Below the pieces are notes generated by a model. The model had not been told where the DNA came from. It searched no databases and saw only the letters and a list, made by a program, of their open reading frames with translations. A stretch of DNA of 8,571 nt from an uncultured bacterium (lineage in GTDB: Bacteria > Cyanobacteriota > Vampirovibrionia > Gastranaerophilales > Gastranaerophilaceae). Positions 6,546-8,571 of the stretch are shown here, piece after piece. The stretch covers positions 1 through 8,571 of the forward strand of contig CABQIM010000080.1 of assembly GCA_902464375.1 (NCBI GenBank), read 5' to 3'. The translations under genes were made by a program, and so were the position numbers. The stretch's first letter is position 1. Each line of letters starts with the position of its first letter.

Positions 6546-6624
6546 GTTTAGAAGTTGAGGAGTTTAGTAGTTTATAAGAAATTTTAAAAGAACTTAAAAA
6601 CTTCTAAACTTAGTTCTTCTAAAC
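6546..6624. repeat. Competing inverted/direct repeats between the NifU-like and GGGtGRT genes
   Basis: GTTTAGAAGTT (6546-6556) is a perfect 11-bp inverted repeat of AACTTCTAAAC (6599-6609). Nine bases of the latter recur as CTTCTAAAC at 6616-6624. In the - strand transcript the two GTTTAGAAG copies could each pair with the same downstream arm, giving mutually exclusive hairpins. A further near-copy, GTTTAGTAG, lies at 6562-6570. No homologue of this element is known to me. Confidence 0.6.
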
Positions 6625-6640
6625 TGCGAGCAAGCTCGCA
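6625..6640 (-). promoter_or_regulatory. GC-rich hairpin directly after the NifU-like gene stop codon
   Basis: TGCGAG (6625-6630) and CTCGCA (6635-6640) form a 6-bp GC-rich stem closing a tetraloop. It begins at the base next to the stop codon of the NifU-like gene. On the - strand GTTTAGAAG follows rather than a T-run. It is therefore more likely an attenuator, pausing or RNA-processing/stability element within the operon than a full terminator. Confidence 0.5.
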
Positions 6641-7342
6641 CTATTCTTCTCTAGGATCGATATACTTAACCGCATCAGCAAATCTGCCATAAGTACCGAT
6701 ATTCTTTTCATAAGCTTCTTTAGGGTCAACACCTTTCTTGATAGCATCCATAACTTTACCAATGTTAACGAATTGATAACCGATAACTTCGTCATTCTTG
6801 TCAAGACCCATTTTCAAGATGTAACCTTCTGTCAATGATAGGTATCTAACACCTTTTTGTTTTGTAGAGTGGATAGTACCAACCATTGAGCAAAGTCCTT
6901 TACCTAAGTCTTCAAGACCTGCACCGATAGGAAGTCCGTTTTCAGAGAAAGCTGACTGAGTTCTACCATAAACGATTTGTAAGAATAATTCTCTCATAGC
7001 AACGTTGATTGCGTCACAAACTAAGTCTGTGTTAAGAGCTTCTAAGATTGTTTTTCCAGGAAGGATTTCACCAGCCATAGCAGCAGAGTGAGTCATACCT
7101 GAACATCCGATAGTTTCAACTAAAGCTTCTTGTATAACACCTTCTTTAACGTTAAGAGTTAATTTACAAGTACCTTGTTGAGGAGCACAACAGCCGCAGC
7201 CGTGTGTAAGACCGGAAATGTCTTTAATTTCTTTACATTTTGTCCATTCACCTTCTTGTGGAATAGGAGCCGGAGTTCCTTTTATACCACGGTGTACACA
7301 ACACTTTTCTTCGATTTCGTGTGTAATTTCAATTTTGCCCAT
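6641..7342 (-). CDS. NifU/IscU-like iron-sulfur cluster scaffold protein
   Basis: A 233-aa protein with a NifU N-terminal-like core, proposed to bind or assemble an Fe-S cluster. The core reads GTCKLTLNVKEG (57-68), then ETIGCSGMTHSAAMAGEILPG (77-96) followed by the KTILEAL segment (97-103), and GKGLCSMVGTIHS (147-159). C59, C80 and C151 correspond in position to the three cluster cysteines of IscU. Unlike classic IscU there is a Cys-rich N-terminal extension (C14, C15, C36, C49, C51, C52, with HGCGCCAPQQGTC at 47-59) and a C-terminal extension (about 160-233, including YLSLTEGYILKMGLDK and KEAYEKNIGTYGRFADAVKY). Ten cysteines in all suggest more than one metal site. A strong AAGGAGGT site (7346-7353) lies 3 nt before the ATG, indicating high translation. 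It is probably the first gene of an operon with the GGGtGRT gene. No cysteine desulfurase (IscS/NifS) lies in the window. Confidence 0.88.
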   Translation of the reverse strand: MGKIEITHEIEEKCCVHRGIKGTPAPIPQEGEWTKCKEIKDISGLTHGCGCCAPQQGTCKLTLNVKEGVIQEALVETIGCSGMTHSAAMAGEILPGKTILEALNTDLVCDAINVAMRELFLQIVYGRTQSAFSENGLPIGAGLEDLGKGLCSMVGTIHSTKQKGVRYLSLTEGYILKMGLDKNDEVIGYQFVNIGKVMDAIKKGVDPKEAYEKNIGTYGRFADAVKYIDPREE

Positions 7343-7393
7343 TTGACCTCCTTATTAATCAAAAATAAAGCTATTTTAAATTCCAATACAATT

Positions 7394-7399
7394 ATTATA
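7394..7399 (-). promoter_or_regulatory. -10 box for the NifU-like/GGGtGRT operon
   Basis: A perfect TATAAT on the - strand (7399 to 7394) lies about 52 bp upstream of the NifU-like start codon and predicts a leader of roughly 45 nt. The matching -35 region is poor, so an activator may be required. The repeated TTGTG motifs at 7459-7480 lie 60-80 bp upstream. Confidence 0.5.
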
Positions 7400-7516
7400 A
7401 AACAAACAGGGGTAAATAAAAGTAGAAATTTTTTATCACTCTAAATAAAAGGTCACAGTTGTGTAAACATTTGTGAACAATAAATGCGTGTGTGGATTAA
7501 ATAAAAAATAAAGAAA

Positions 7517-8017
7517 TTAACTAATCATTCCTTGAATATCGTCAACGAATTCTTTGACATCGGTGACAACATTTCTTGAATATTTATTATAAAAATCAGA
7601 AGCTTGTTTCTTCGCAAAATCAAAAAGTTCTGAGCGAGAATCGGCACCTTCTTTAGAGCTATCAAGAAGGGAGGTAAAGAAAGTAACAGCTTCAGAAGTT
7701 GTCACCTGCCCATCTCCGTTCATGTCAAACGGGTTTGACATATTATCTTCTGTCTGGATTTTCTCTCCGATTGCTTCCATTTGATCCTGTGCTGTTTCAG
7801 AAAATTCTGTTCCATCAAAATTCTCAATTTGTAAACCTGCCGGCATGCCCAAGCTTCCAATCAAGCCTTCGTTTGTTGGTTGAATCTTTTTCTCCATTTG
7901 TTTTTCTAAAAGGTCAGAAAAAGTTGTGTCATTCAAGTCAAAACTTTGAGTCAAGCCATTTAAACCGCTTAACCCTGATGAACTTATTCCACCTATAAAA
8001 TTAGATACTAAACTCAT
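7517..8017 (-). CDS. Single EF-hand protein of unknown function
   Basis: A 166-aa acidic protein containing one canonical 12-residue EF-hand loop, DMNGDGQVTTSE (98-109), with D98, N100, D102, Q104, T106 and E109 at the calcium-coordinating positions and F97 just before it. The N-terminus is rich in Ser, Gly and Leu (about 1-25) and the remainder is predicted helical. No signal peptide or transmembrane segment is seen, and there is no cysteine. A single EF-hand usually pairs by dimerisation or acts in a dockerin-like way, but no second loop is visible. No Shine-Dalgarno sequence lies near the ATG; the closest AGGA is over 20 nt away. A perfect TATAAT at 8031-8026 (- strand) is so close that the mRNA would be nearly leaderless. 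The gene is apparently monocistronic. Its cellular role is unknown. Confidence 0.82.
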   Translation of the reverse strand: MSLVSNFIGGISSSGLSGLNGLTQSFDLNDTTFSDLLEKQMEKKIQPTNEGLIGSLGMPAGLQIENFDGTEFSETAQDQMEAIGEKIQTEDNMSNPFDMNGDGQVTTSEAVTFFTSLLDSSKEGADSRSELFDFAKKQASDFYNKYSRNVVTDVKEFVDDIQGMIS

Positions 8018-8070
8018 AACTATATATTATATTTATTTTTCCTGTTTCAAATCCTTCAAATATTGGATAT

Positions 8071-8099
8071 TTGTGTAAATTAAAAAATTACGATATAAT
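8071..8099 (+). promoter_or_regulatory. Candidate promoter upstream of the right-edge gene
   Basis: A perfect TATAAT (8094-8099) has TTGTGT (8071-8076, 3 of 6) 17 bp upstream. Transcription would start near 8106, right at the edge of the palindromic element at 8108. A second TATAAT (8193-8198) closer to the gene lacks a good -35. Which one drives the gene cannot be settled by eye. Confidence 0.45.
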
Positions 8100-8107
8100 G
8101 AGTACCA

Positions 8108-8190
8108 GACGTGCCACGTCATTGCGAGAAACTTGTGGCAACATATATAAAATAAGACTTTAGATATGGAAAATTTTCGTGGCAATCCAT
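8108..8190. repeat. Degenerate 'CGTCATTGCGAG...GTGGCAATCC' palindromic repeat
   Basis: The left part has the 13-nt palindrome GACGTGCCACGTC (8108-8120) running into CATTGCGAGAAACTTGTGGCAA (8120-8141, TTGC/GCAA ends). The right part has TTTTCGTGGCAATCCATA (8174-8191), whose complement, GGATTGCCACGAAAA, mirrors the ATTGCGAGAAA end. These ends match a dispersed palindromic repeat that I recall from many AT-rich bacterial genomes (CGTCATTGCGAG at one end, GTGGCAATC at the other). It lies wholly in the intergenic region, probably a decayed or composite MITE/REP-like copy. It carries no open frame. Confidence 0.6.
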
Positions 8191-8224
8191 ATTATAATAA
8201 ACAAAATTATCTTAGGAGATAAAA

Positions 8225-8571
8225 ATGAAAAAGATTTTATTAAGTTTAATTGTTATGTTTGCAATGGTTTTATGCGTAAATGCAGAAGAAATTTTGCAAC
8301 TACCTTATAAAAATATAAAAGAAGAAAGCAAACTTCGAATTGAAAATGATGTATGGACTAATAAAATAAACAAGAAAGAACAAGATTATCTTATTAAATT
8401 TATATCAGATGGCAGCGGAAATTATTCTGAATTTTACAATTCTGATGGAACATTTGCTTTTTCAACAGATTGCCAATATGAATTTTTGCATAAAGGAGAT
8501 TTAATAGGATATTCAAATCAGGATTTAAAATTTTACGACTTTACTTATGCGGAAGGCAAACTTAATAAAAG
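8225..8571 (+). CDS. Secreted or periplasmic protein, N-terminal part (runs off the window)
   Basis: The frame is open from the ATG to the window edge, giving 115 codons. Residues 1-20 form a typical Sec signal peptide (MKKILLSLIVMFAMVLCVNA, with likely cleavage after VNA before EEIL), so the product is exported. The cysteine at 17 has no lipobox context that I would trust. The mature part is charged and beta-rich, with DGSGNYSEFYNSDGTFAF and GDLIGYSNQDLKFYDF segments. This suggests a beta-sheet extracytoplasmic domain. No family is recognised, and the length is unknown. AGGAG (8214-8218) lies 6 nt before the ATG, a good ribosome binding site. The upstream leader carries the palindromic repeat and two possible promoters. 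Confidence 0.8.
   Translation, partial: MKKILLSLIVMFAMVLCVNAEEILQLPYKNIKEESKLRIENDVWTNKINKKEQDYLIKFISDGSGNYSEFYNSDGTFAFSTDCQYEFLHKGDLIGYSNQDLKFYDFTYAEGKLNK

Noticed and set aside
6619..6804. 61-aa - strand open frame
   Set aside because: It is out of frame with the NifU-like gene on the same strand and has no start signal.
7441..7516. Replication origin, suggested by DnaA-box-like words
   Set aside because: Only imperfect boxes are present. There is no dnaA, dnaN or similar gene nearby and no clear unwinding region beyond general AT-richness.
7900..7960. FliE-like flagellar similarity of the EF-hand protein (TFSDLLEKQM segment)
   Set aside because: Only one short helix resembles FliE, the rest does not, and no flagellar genes are nearby.

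Overview
The window looks like a chromosomal stretch from a low-GC, anaerobic, gut-type bacterium. My best guess is a Gastranaerophilales/Vampirovibrionia ('Melainabacteria') relative, at about 0.6 confidence. The coding sequence is AT-rich with AAT/GAT/TTT-dominated codons. The glycosyl hydrolase-like protein carries an N-terminal module that I associate with cyanobacterial homologues. A NifU-like/GGGtGRT gene pair is also present, which I know mainly from strict anaerobes. No rRNA, tRNA, CRISPR array, transposase or phage gene was seen.

Layout. (1) Bases 1-33 may hold the last codons of a + strand gene, followed by a bidirectional terminator (32-63). aroQ (type II 3-dehydroquinate dehydratase) is on the - strand at 72-509. 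(2) A divergent AT-rich spacer contains a good + promoter (580-608). It drives a 107-aa protein built of two RWYD repeats and, 2 bp later, folE2 (GTP cyclohydrolase IB). AroQ leads to chorismate, and so to pABA and the aromatic amino acids. FolE2 leads to the pterin half of folate, so the two divergent units are metabolically related. (3) A second promoter (1790-1818) starts a probable operon of three genes: an exported GHL10-family glycosyl hydrolase-like protein, a 64-aa Cys-motif protein that overlaps it by 11 nt with a GTG start, and a cytosolic M20 metallopeptidase. A 66-aa basic orphan protein follows, and then a strong 12-bp terminator hairpin. (4) On the - strand, reading right to left, come a Cys-rich NifU/IscU-like scaffold protein and a GGGtGRT-family protein. 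Both have a codon usage strikingly different from their neighbours (C-ending codons), which suggests high expression. The 140-nt gap between them holds competing inverted repeats and a GC-rich hairpin. (5) An orphan single-EF-hand protein on the - strand lacks a Shine-Dalgarno site. (6) A + strand secreted protein runs off the right edge. Its leader contains a degenerate palindromic repeat of the 'CGTCATTGCGAG...GTGGCAATCC' type.

The most interesting candidate for an undescribed system is the NifU-like/GGGtGRT pair: a scaffold-type cysteine protein and a highly conserved partner of unknown function, apparently abundantly expressed, with structured RNA between them. The next most interesting are the small conserved proteins coupled to folE2 and to the glycosyl hydrolase gene.
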